Assembly (NCBI GenBank): GCA_004431415.1
Contig: QPMI01000514.1
Location: forward strand, 62,001 to 126,000
Length of the DNA: 64,000 nt
DNA from: Cyanophora paradoxa
Lineage: Eukaryota; Glaucocystophyceae; Cyanophorales; Cyanophoraceae
Direction of reading: 5' to 3'
In this document: positions 1-9,190 of the stretch, piece by piece
Layout: each line of letters opens with the position of its first letter
Numbering within the stretch: position 1 is the stretch's first letter
The notes under the pieces: model-generated
Seen by the model: the letters and a program-made list of their open reading frames with translations, nothing else
What the model was told of the DNA's origin: nothing
Database searches by the model: none
Made by a program: the position numbers and the translations under genes

Positions 1-42
1 TTTGAGCAGAGCGACGGGCCCTGACCCGCACCCCTACTTCAG

Positions 43-3000
43 GTGAACGTCGCCCAGCGGATGTGCGTCACCGCCGAGCCCGGGTACACCGTATTCTCGG
101 CCCGTCCTCGCCCCGGCGCCTCTGACCGCGCGGACCGCACCGCGCCCAGCTGCGTCCAGGCGTCCGCCGCGTTCCGGGAGGCGCTGCTCACGGCGTGCGG
201 GCCGGCGCCGGGCGGCCCGCCCTTCTGCAAGCTCTCCCCCGAGCGGACCGTGCACGTGCGCCCCGCCGGCTGCTGCTCGTCGGGGCACGCGCGCACGCCC
301 CGCGCCCCCCGCGCCTCGCCCACCGCACAGCAGGTGAAAGGCAAGGGGCCCATGGCGACGTGCGTCCTCGTGCCCCGGGCCGCCGCACACGACCGCGAGG
401 GGTGCGCGCCGCGCCTGAGCTCCGGCTCTGTCTCTGCGGGGGCGAGCGCCGGCGCGCCGGCGATGTCGGAAATGGAGCCGCGCCCCTCGGCGCCGGCCGG
501 CGCCGCGCCGCCCCAGCGCCGGCCCGAGCCCGCGGTGCGCCGGCGGCCGCGACGCCTCGCCCCCACTCACCGCTCTCGCCCTCACTCGCCGCTCCCTCCC
601 ACCCCGGGCCCCTCGCCTCAGGCCGAGCCCTGGGTACAGCGCCGCCTGGCGCGCCTCCTCTTCCGCGGCGACGTCGTACCCCTCGCCTCCCCCGGGCCCC
701 CGGTCCGCCCCCCAGCCCTCCCCGTCCCCCTCGCCCGGGGAGCAGGCGGCAGAACGTGCCCTCAGGCCGCAGCGTCGGTCACGGCCGCGGCCTCCGCCCC
801 CTCGAGCGCCGCGGCCTCCGCCCCCTCGAGCGCCGGGGCCTCCGCGGATTCGAGCCCCCGGGGATTCTCGCATTCCAATCTCGGCTTCTCGGGTACCCCC
901 CTTCTCCTCGTCCTCCGGCCTGGGCCTGACTGGGGCCAGATCTGGAGTCGGCGGCGGCGGCTGGGGACAGCTTCTCGGGACTGCGGGCCGCCGCCCCGCT
1001 CCCGCGGCCGCCCCCAGGCTCCCCCTCCGTGCGTCCGTCCGGCTCGAGCGCGCCGGTTACATCCCGCTCGCCTTGATCTCTCGCCGCGCGCCTCTCAGGG
1101 GGCGGACCGCCGCCGGGTGCGGCGCCTCTCCTCCGTCGCCCATCGCGTGCTCCGCCGCGCCTCGGCCTCCTCCCGCCCCGGACCCCGCCTCCACGACGAC
1201 CCCTCCGACACCGAGAGCGCTTGGTGCGCCCCTGTGCCCTTTCCCCCAGCTTGCCCCCTTCAGCGGCGTCTTTGCACAGGCGCGGGGAGCAGCACGAGCT
1301 CGCCGACTTGGCGCCGCGCCGGGGGGCCTCCCGCCTGGCGGGGCCCGCGCCCTTCGCCGACCCCGCCCGCGAGGCCGACGCGCGCCCTCCCGCCCCCCCG
1401 CCACCTCCCCTCCGCCCTCGCCGCTCACGATCGCCCCCGCCGCAGTTCTGGGCGAAGCGGCGGGCGGACGCGTGGCCCTCGCGGGCGCTCCTGCTCGGCA
1501 TGGCCTGCGTCACGGTCGCCTTCCCCCTGGTGCAGCTCGGCGTGAAGGCGCCGCTGATCCTGGACCGCGTCTTCGCGCGCTGCGGCCTGCCGCTGCCGGC
1601 CCTGCTCGCCGCGTTCGGGCTCTCGTGGCGGCCGCTCTTCGCGGGGCGGCACCGGCTCGTCGCCCACGCCGTCCTCCTCCCCTTCGTCGCCCTCCTCGGT
1701 GAGCGGCCCCGCCCCCCGCGCCCCCCGAGCCGGACCCCGAGACCCGGGGCGGGGCAGGCCTCTACTGGATCCACGACGTCGTCCTCGACGTCAACGCGCT
1801 CGTCAAGTCCGTCAGCAACGGCGACGCCACCGGTGCGCCCGCCGCCCGCCCGCCCCGCCCGCTCGCCCCCGCACACGCTCCGGCGGCCGAGACGCCGCGC
1901 CGACGCCCCGCCCCTTGCCGACCCCAGTCGCCTTCATCTTCGTCAACAACGCGTTCGCCCTCCGCTGGATCGAGGTGCGCCCGAGCGTACCCCCCCACGC
2001 CCGCGGCTGTACCCCCCGCCGCACAGCTGCCGCTCGACGGTCGACCCGCCGCGCGCCCCGCCCCCGCGCAGATCCTCCCGTACAATGCGCTCCTCTTCGC
2101 CCTCTCGTTTGCCAACATGATCGTGCGCCGCTACCCCCCTCATCCCCCCTCCCTCCGCCCCGCTCGAGGGATCGCGATTCCCCCGATCCCCCCGCGCAGC
2201 TGCCGTGGAGCGCGTCCCCAACGGTCCACCTGGCCACGGCGATCGCCTGCGCCGCGGCCGCGCACGCGAGGGAGCTCGACGCCAGGAAGCGCGTGTACCC
2301 CTCGCCTCCCCGAGGCCTCTCCCCGGCTGATCGCTTCGTTTCTTCTCCCAGGGGGTACGTGCTCGACGCGCAGGCGATCCACGAGACGGAGCGGCTCCTC
2401 GAGGACGCCGAAGACACGCGGTGCGCGCGCACCTGCCCGCCGGGCCCGCGCCGTCTCCCTTGCCGCACCCCCTCACCCCCGCCCGCCCCCCAGGCGCCTC
2501 CTGTCGCTCTGCGTGCCGGCCTCCGTGCTCTCGACGCTCGTACCCACCGAGTGCGGCGCCGGGCCGCGGGGGCGCGGGGCCCGCCTCCCGCCGTGACGGG
2601 CCCCCAGGGACGATAGCCTGGCGCCCTCCGACGGGGGCATCGACCGCCTCCTGCGCGGCGCCGCCGCCTCCGCCGCCTCCGCCTTCCCCCGCGTCGTCGT
2701 GCGTTCGGGGGCCGCCTCGAGCACCGCGGGGGCCCCCCACGGGCCGCCCAGGCGGTCTGCGCCGACGTCGTGGGCTTCACGGCCCTCGCCGGCTCCGTCG
2801 AGCCGGCCGCCCTCGTGCGCGCCCTCGACGAGGCCTTCTCGGTTCGAGCCCGCCGCCGCCCAGGGCGCCCCCCAGGCCTCCACCGCCCGCGGCGGACGGC
2901 TGCGTTGACGCCGGCGCAGCGCTGCGACTCGATCGGGAGGCGCCACGGGCTCGAGACTCTGAAGACCGTCGGCGACTGCTGGATCGTGCGCCCTCGCGCG

Positions 3001-3514
3001 CCCTCCGCCGCGCGCACCCCTGAAGCTGCGACAGGGCGTGGCGGGACTGAGCCGGGAGGGCGCGGGCCCGGCGGAGGTCTACGGCGCCCTCTGCGCCGCC
3101 CGGGAGATGCCGGGCGTGTACGCCGCCGTCCCCGTCCGCTCGGGCCCCGCCGCCACGGCGCCGGCCGCGGCGCCGGCGGCCAGCGGCGGCCTGCGGGTCC
3201 GCATCGGCGTGGCGGTCGGCAGCGCCGCCGGCGCCATCGTCGGCGCCGGCCGCTGGCAGTACGACCTCTTCGGCGACGCCGGTTCGAACCCCCGCGGGCA
3301 CTCGTTATCGTCGCCGCGCGACGCCCCCCGCGCAGTGAACGAGGCCCTGGAGATGGAGGAGCGTTCGTCCGCGGGGCGCGTGCGCGTCTCGGCGGCGGCG
3401 GCGGAGCTCGCGATGGCGTACCCCGGCCGGGGGCCCCTGGCGCTCGAGGCGGCGGGGGCGGACCCGGCGGACCCGGGCGGGTGCTCCCCGCCCTCGTTCT
3501 TCCTCGCCGCGTAG
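43..3514 (+). CDS. Two-domain membrane class III nucleotidyl (probably adenylate) cyclase, 3' part
   Basis: Multi-exon gene, partial at the left edge. The exon after the acceptor at 42 reads VNVAQRMCVTAEPG, the Asn/Arg segment of a first class III cyclase domain (C1). Exons around 1445-2535 encode hydrophobic segments (for example LLLGMACVTVAFPLVQLGV and VAFIFVNNAFALRW), a likely second membrane cluster. A second cyclase domain (C2) follows: ADVVGFTALAGS (about 2763), the metal-Asp region; HGLETLKTVGDCWI (about 2945), second metal Asp and a purine-selecting Lys; then LRVRIGVAVGS and YDLFGDAVNEALEME around an intron at 3280-3336. The stop is 3512-3514. The order C1, membrane, C2 matches animal-type transmembrane adenylate cyclases. 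Lys and the Asp of YDLFG favour ATP over GTP (family knowledge). In C2 the usual Arg of NxAxR is Glu, while C1 keeps Arg. Exons between 105 and 1445 are uncertain. The domain call is strong; the exact exon set is not. Confidence 0.82.
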
Positions 3515-3544
3515 CCATCTGCAGCACGCGCAAGATGCGAATGC

Positions 3545-3868
3545 CTTCGGAATTTTTTTTTCCGATATTGATGGTATCCCGTCGTTTTTTGAGAAAGTGA
3601 TTTTTTTTCCGATATTGATGGTATCTCTAGCTCTGGCTCTTCTTCGTGTCAGTCATCCTCTGTCCCTAGATCTGCTCGATTTCTCGTCTCTTCTCGATCT
3701 GTCTCGAGCTCCGTGTCTTTTCTTTTTTATTGTCGATTTTGGCTCTTTGTCTTATCTTTCTTCGTGCTCTTGTCTTAGTTATTTTGCTTTTTTGTCTTTA
3801 TGCCCCCTGGGCAGCCCCCGCAGTGCTGGTGTCTAGAGACTGTGGCCGGTAATTTACCAAAAATAAAA
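3545..3868 (+). mobile_element. 3'-end relic of the LINE family seen at 12768-14774
   Basis: About 260 bases (3600-3865) closely match, in opposite orientation, the 3' end of the larger element at 12768-13040. The match runs from GATATTGATGGTATCTCTAG to the terminal GCCGGTAATTTACC followed by an A-rich tail. A partial extra copy of the first 18 bases occurs at 3562. This looks like a severely 5'-truncated insertion of the same non-LTR family. It lies about 30 bases after the cyclase stop codon, in the same sense as that gene, so it may form part of its 3' UTR. I could not find a convincing target duplication; GCAAG on both sides is too short to count. Confidence 0.7.
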
Positions 3869-3872
3869 TTGC

Positions 3873-3910
3873 AAGGGGGGAAAGAAGACCGAAGGTCTTC
3901 CCCCCTTGCT
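3873..3910. repeat. Inverted repeat / hairpin
   Basis: GCAAGGGGGG and GAAGACC pair with GGTCTTC and CCCCCTTGC around a GAA loop, directly after the A-rich tail of the LINE relic. It could be a simple inverted repeat or a terminator-like RNA hairpin. Nothing else identifies it. Confidence 0.6.
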
Positions 3911-4020
3911 CCCCGTTCCCTCGCTTCAGCCAAAATTTTTCTATGAGGCCGTTTTCGAGGTCCAGTTTGCAACAAAATTGGGGCTTATTCGCGTTCCGAT
4001 TGGCTCGGTGAACCGGTCAG

Positions 4021-4050
4021 CCCTCGACTTTCGAGCGTGAAAGTCGAGGG
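4021..4050. repeat. Perfect 12-bp inverted repeat with 6-base loop
   Basis: CCCTCGACTTTC, loop GAGCGT, then GAAAGTCGAGGG form a perfect 12-bp stem. It lies in the spacer between the LINE relic and the SDR gene. A snRNA or other structured RNA was considered but no diagnostic sequence was found. Confidence 0.75.
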
Positions 4051-4135
4051 GGAAAAGTGGTTTTCGAGGGGAAAACTAATTATATAACTTCTCTCTCACT
4101 CGAGCTCCGGCCGGTCTTCGAATTCGAATTCCTTG

Positions 4136-4320
4136 CGCGGTTCTGCATGGAACCAGTTCTCCTGAGCTGTCTCCTCTAGATTTCGGCTTCCTCGCAGTGC
4201 ATGCGTCGCGTACGCCTTGCTCTTCGTTGCGCGGTTCTGCATGGAACCACTTCTCTCTAGCTGCTATAGCTGTGTCCTCTAGATTTCCGCTTCCTCGCAG
4301 CTGCAGTGCGCCGCGTACGC
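4136..4320. repeat. Imperfect tandem duplication, about 95-base unit
   Basis: Two copies begin GCGCGGTTCTGCATGGAACC (about 4136 and 4228), share CTGTCTCCTCTAGATTT or a close variant, and end GCCGCGTACGCC or GTCGCGTACGCC. The second copy carries small insertions rich in GCTATAGC and CAGCTGCAG. Confidence 0.65.
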
Positions 4321-6083
4321 CGCACGGTACACGTGCCGCCTGGACTACTTTTCAGTGCATCGAGCTTGCACCGCATGCGCATGCGCAGCACCGGCTGCGC
4401 ACGGCACCCGGCCAGCAGACCAGTTCGCGTGTTGCGCACGACGTGCCGCTTGTTTGCTCAGTCGGCGCCCCGCGTACGCCCTGCGTTGCGCCGCGTGCGT
4501 GCGCCCTTGCCCTGCCACCCGGCCAGCAGTCCAGCTCGGTTGCTGGGCACGGCGCTCCGCTGCAGACCGCTTGCCGCTCGCGAGCGGCGAACGGCCCGCT
4601 GCTCGCCGGGCAGGATCTCCCGGAACCGCTTGCCATCTAGTGGTGCCGGCCTGCCAACTCGTGCTCATCTAGAGGAAAAAATGGGTAGCCCTAGTTGAAT
4701 CCCTAGATGACCGGGCCTGTGTCGTGACGGATCAGGCTTCAGTTAGCGTTGTCGCTCCGGATCCGAGCCTTGCCGGGCCGGCGGCTGCAGCAATTGCTGG
4801 GCACGGCGCTCCGCTGCACACGTGCACCGCTTGCCGCTCGTGACGGATCAGGCTTCAGTTAGCGTGGTCGCTCCGGATCCGAGCCTTGCCGGGCCGCGGC
4901 CGGCTGCTGCAGCTGCAGCTGCAGCTCAGCGGAAGCGGGTCCCTAGCCGGATTCAGACGAGATGGGACGGACAGCTGCATCGGACCTTGTCCCCGGGCGA
5001 GATTTCCTGCTGCAGATCTAGAGCGCCCGTTGCACTTTCTCATCGTCGTGCACGGGCGGCATTTGCTTACATTGTCATGCTGAACACTTCTGCTTGCGCA
5101 AGCACTTGTTTCGTCATGTCCGGCAGCACACTCGGAGCGCTCAAGTGGGTGCAGTTGCAATTCAGCTGCAGTCGCTGCCAAGCACGTATCGGGTAACGTA
5201 CGCATCCGCTCGCGCAGGGAGCTTCCGTTCCGGCGGTGCATGCGGGCCCTAGCTATATAGGCCTCCAGTTAGCGCTGCGCCAATCCCGCGGTCGTGTGTC
5301 CAAGTGAGTTGCTTCCACGGTTGCGTTCTTTAAAAATTTGCACAGAATTGAGCACCAAGCTTGCGCAGAACCCGATACAGCTGTCACCTGGAGGCCTAGG
5401 CACGTGGGGTCCGCGCTTCTTCGTTCATGTGCGTCACAGTTTCGGCTGCAGCTTATCATTTGGGTGACATGAAAATTGAAATGCAAACTCCAGGGTCCTC
5501 TTCAGCCTGCTTTTCAAAGCCGTGCTGGCGTCGCTGCAGTCCCGCGCTGTTTTGCCCCAGTTCGCCCACGAATGCCGCCTGTGTGTACCTTTACACTTCA
5601 ACCTGCCGCGCGCGCTGGGCCGCGGTCGATCGATATCTAGATCTGCCCCGTGCATGTCCGTTCCGGATCCCCCTACGACTCTTTCATTAGATCCCGGTTC
5701 CCCCCTTGCACCCCCGGCGCGCCAAACGCGGCCGGTCCCCTAGTTATCAGGTATTTATGTAATTATAATTACGCTGTATACGTAGTCAGATCTAGAGTAA
5801 GATCGGCTCACTTTCGTCGAGTCGCGTACCGGTACCCCGGAGTCAAGAGTTCTGCTCAGCGGCTGGCCCCAGCTGCAGGCTCCCAGCCGGAGCCTCAGGC
5901 CCTCAGCTGCAGACTGCAGCCTCGCCCGCCCAGCCCCGGCGCCCGGCGCACGGTTCGAATTCCGCGCACGCTTCGCAGCCACAGATCGAGCCGGGAGCCT
6001 CGCTACTCACCGATTCACCCGTTCGCCGCATATACAGCTCTCCTGCGCGGCCCCGCGGCCGCTCACGCGGCCGGAGGGGCGCG

Positions 6084-7039
6084 ATGTGCAAGCGCTTCGA
6101 GCTGCTCCCTCCTCCGGAGGAGCGGGAGGAACGCGTGGCGGTCGTCACGGGCGGGAACCGCGGGATTGGCCTGGAGGTCTGCCGCCTGCTCGCCCACCGC
6201 GGCTGGCGCGTCGTGCTGGGGGCGCGGGACGCGGGCCTTGGGGCGGCGGCAGCGGCAGAGATCCGTGCGAGGCATCCGGATGCGGCTGTAGCTCCTTGCC
6301 TAATAGACGTGGAGGACGAGCGTTCCATCGATGCGCTGCAGGCAATGGTCCGGGCCGACTTCGGGCGGTGCACACCCGCGATCGCCTTCGCGCGGGTCAC
6401 CGCTCACGCTCGCGCTCGCGCTGCAGCTGCGACGCGGTGATCAACAACGCCGGCGTTTGCCTCGACGGAACGGACGCCGATACGCTCCGACGCAGCTTCG
6501 AGGTCAACACTTTCGGCCCGGCGCGGGTGGTGGAGCGCCTTCTGGCGCTCAGGGGCGACGCGCCCTGCGCCGTCGTCAACGTCTCCAGCGGGGACGGCGA
6601 GCTGCTGTGGTTCGAGTCGGGCGTGCAGGAGCGGCTGGCGGCCGTCGCCGCGGCGGAGGCCTCCTCGTGGGACGGCGTCCGCGCCGCCGCGCTCGAGCCG
6701 CTGCGCGCGTGGATGGAGGAGATGGCGGCCGACAGCCCGCGCTGGGCCGACGGCGCGCACGGCGAGACGCCGGCGTACAAGCTCAGCAAGGCCGCGCTCA
6801 ACGCGTGGACGCGCGTCCTCGCCATGGCGCTGCGGGCGGGCGCCGGCGCCGGCGGGCGGGGCCCGCACTCGATCGTGGTGAACGCGGTCTGCCCCGGAGA
6901 CGTGCGCACTCGGATGGGGCCCCCGCATGCCGACGTGGAGCCCGAGGAGGCGGCCGCTGGCGTCGTGTGGGCCGCCCTGCTCGCCGGGCGCGGCCCAAGC
7001 GGCGGCTTCTATCGGGACGGCGAGCCCATAGATTGGTAG
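6084..7039 (+). CDS. Short-chain dehydrogenase/reductase, carbonyl-reductase type
   Basis: Two exons, 6084-6367 and 6427-7039 (intron GTGCAC to CTGCAG), give 298 residues. The classical SDR signature is complete: TGGNRGIG nucleotide-binding loop (residues about 22-29), NNAG after the splice junction, catalytic Ser in NVSSGDGEL, YKLSK (the YxxxK pair) and the following CPGDVRT segment. Length and the long insert between the Ser and Tyr motifs fit the CBR1-type monomeric carbonyl reductases, which reduce quinones and aldehydes with NADPH. NADPH preference is inferred from the family and from basic residues after the first strand (GARD). There is no targeting signal, so it is probably cytosolic. 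The start ATG begins MCKRFELLP and the frame stays open to TAG at 7037. Confidence 0.93.
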
Positions 7040-7371
7040 TGGGTTGACTCCACATTCAGCCTGGCAGCCTGCAGCTCTACATGTAGCTACAGCGTTAGTA
7101 CTAGTGTAGTTTCATCCAGGATCTTGTTCGTAACCCTTTCCAGTGATCTAGCATGGCGCAGAGCGGCCCGCGACGGCTTCCGCCAACCCTCGCCTCGACT
7201 GATAAGCGGGCTAGGTCACTGGTTTTTGATTTTTGGTCTGGAGCAAAAAAAGGGGAGAGCACGAGCCTAAGCTAACGGTTCAGCTAAGCAGGACCTTTAA
7301 GCGCGGAGGCGCGCGCAGGCGTAGGATATGGTGATGATGCGGGTTCGGAAAGGGGCGCTCGTGCGCGGCGC
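7040..7371. other. Convergent spacer between SDR and ARM-like genes
   Basis: AT-richer 3' flank shared by two genes that run toward each other. It contains palindromic words (GCAGCCTGCAGC, CTACATGTAGCTACAG, ACTAGTGTAGT). No gene or clear polyadenylation signal was recognised. Confidence 0.5.
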
Positions 7372-8944
7372 TCATGTGCGCTTCTTGCTGGCGTCGGCGG
7401 CGAGGTCGCTGCTCTCGTACGACTTCATCTCGTCGATGAACTCGGTCGCGATCTGCGCGAACTTGGCGTCCCCGCCGTGGATCTTCCGCGCCTCCTCTAC
7501 CATGTTCGTCCCGTCGTAGTGCCGCAGCGTCGCCCGCACCACCGCTGCGCAGCCGTGTCGGGCGCCGGGCGGGCCCGAGCGGGGCGGAGCCGCGCGGCGG
7601 GGGCCGGCGCACGGCAGAACGAGAGGCTGTGCAGGCACTCGATCGACTTGGAGACGATCTTCAGGCTCGTCGCGTGCGCATTCATGACGGAGAGGATGAG
7701 CGCTGCGGCACGCGGTGAGGCGACGGGTGTGTCTCCAGCGCTGCGCGGCGCGCGGGCCGCACCGACGCCGCCCTTCTCGGCGACGAAGTCCTTGTTCGCG
7801 TAGCTGCAGGTGGCGAGGTTACCGCCCTTGCTGTACCGGTGCAGGACGCCCACGCCCCAGTACGTGATCTCCGGGTCCATCAGGTTCGCCTGCATGGTCG
7901 CAATGACCTTCACGACCGCGTCGTGGCCCAGCTCGATCGGGTCTGCGGCCGGCACGCGCGTGAGGCGCTGCCGCACGCCGTGGCGCGGCGCTCGGCGGCG
8001 CGTACACTCGTCGACGGTGCCGGTGAGAACGATCAGGCAGATCTTCACCAGCTCCAGGCTCGACGCGTGCTGCTGCATGATCTCCAGCGCGAGCTCGACG
8101 ATGCCGTCGGTCTTGAAGTGGTCGCGGACAATCGCTGCGGGGTTGGTGAGCGTTCATTCAAAGATTTGATCTGGGCACGGAGAACGCCAGCGCCGCGCCG
8201 CTGACCGATGTGCATCATGTTCTTGAAGAGGCCCATGCCGTGCTCGAGCAGGTTAACGTCGGTGATGTTCTCGCGCATCAGCCGCATGATCAGCACGCAG
8301 TTGTCGCTGTCGCCGCCGATGGAGAAGCAGTTCTCGTCTGCGCAGAAAGAGAAAGAAGAAAGAGATGAGGATGTAACCAGAGCTAGCGAAGGGCTGAGCA
8401 GCACCGTGGCGGGCGAAGAGCTTCAGAAGAGCCATGACGTCAGCAATCCACTCGGGCCCGAACTTGCACTTGAGCGCGACGAGCAGCAGGTTGACGATGT
8501 ACTCGTCACGGAAGCACGACTCGGAGACCATCAGCTTTTGCTTGTCCACGAACACCTCGTAGAAGCGCTTGATGATCTTATGAAGGCGGTCCCGCGGGAA
8601 GTCAGAGGTCAGCGCCAGCACGAGGTCGCGGCAGTAATCCGCTGGGCTCGGCTCATTTATTCTAAGCTCGCTGTAGGGAGCGGGGGCCGCCGAGCTGGAG
8701 GGAACAGGGCGGATGTCCTTCGAAGGCTGACCGATCTCGGCAAGCTCAGACTCCTGCGGGATGACCTGCGCGCTCTGCATAAGAAACACAAAGACCAAAG
8801 GCGCCTATTCCGCACGGCGGGCGCCCGGGGGGCGGCCCGGTGAGCGCACACGCTGTGGCGGCGCACCAGGGAGAAGAGCCCGCTGTCGGTCTTGCCCTTC
8901 ACCGCCGAAAGAACAGGGGGCTGGGGAGCTGCAGCGGAAGCCAT
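7372..8944 (-). CDS. Conserved ARM/HEAT-like helical repeat protein, function unknown
   Basis: Multi-exon gene read from ATG at 8944 (MASAAAPQPPVLSAVKGKTD) to the stop at 7372. Exons lie at about 8944-8850, 8780-8405, 8340-8205, 8135-7995, 7950-7785, 7710-7625 and 7540-7372. The product is made of amphipathic helices such as CVLIMRLMRENITDVNLLEH, VELALEIMQQHASSLELVKI and VVKVIATMQANLMDPEITYW, a pattern typical of armadillo/HEAT scaffolds. An early part, DFPRDRLHKIIKRFYEVFVD, looks like a separate helical domain. Helix periods of about 42 residues fit ARM repeats. No catalytic motif, membrane segment or targeting signal was seen. It diverges from the coiled-coil gene at 9191. I do not recognise a specific orthologue; a protein-protein scaffold role is inference. 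Confidence 0.82.
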
Positions 8945-9190
8945 GGAAGCTGCGTCGGCTGCGCCCCGGCAACAAAGTCAGTCGCAACGTCTCCCGAAGC
9001 CGGGGCCCGCGGCCACGCCAGAAGGTAGCACTAGGGTGAGCGGCGCGCAAAGGAGCACGGACCCGGGCGGACAAGCGCTGGCATTCAGGTGGGCTGGGCC
9101 CTTTTATTCGAGTGTACCCCCTTCGCTTGTTGACACCGTACCCAAACTTCGTTATCGGCTTCGAAGCGCGCACAAGGAAGACGAGGCAAC
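8945..9190. promoter_or_regulatory. Candidate bidirectional promoter with two GTACCC sites
   Basis: Only 246 bases separate the start codons of two divergent genes. GTACCC occurs twice in the plus sense, at 9114-9119 and 9138-9143, that is 77 and 53 bases before the ATG at 9191. No TATA-like box is evident. Confidence 0.5.

Larger units (their letters stand above)
3869..6083. other. Gene-free spacer with hairpins, local duplications and palindromic hexamers
   Basis: No convincing coding exon was seen. The stretch holds two hairpins (3873-3910 and 4021-4050), a duplicated block of about 95 bases starting GCGCGGTTCTGCATGGAACC (4136 and 4228), and a duplicated block starting GTGACGGATCAGGCTTCAGT (about 4725 and 4840) with a nearby repeated GGGCACGGCGCTCCGCTGCA (about 4545 and 4798). 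A CTGCAG/CAGCTG run lies at 4900-4925. Open frames here are short and Cys/Arg/Ala-rich, as expected from GC-rich noncoding DNA. The SDR promoter must lie at its right end. Confidence 0.6.

Noticed and set aside
34-1876. Long minus-strand open frames opposite the cyclase (279 and 365 codons)
   Set aside because: Arg/Gly/Pro-rich shadow frames of very GC-rich DNA. The plus strand carries cyclase motifs and consistent introns.
3280-3300. GGTTCGAACCCC resembling a tRNA T-loop
   Set aside because: It is the donor region of the cyclase intron at 3280-3336. No acceptor stem or anticodon arm is present.
3880-4090. Possible snRNA (an Sm-like AATTTTTCT followed by GAGGCC)
   Set aside because: No U5 loop, U1, U2, U4 or U6 diagnostic sequence and no matching overall fold by eye.
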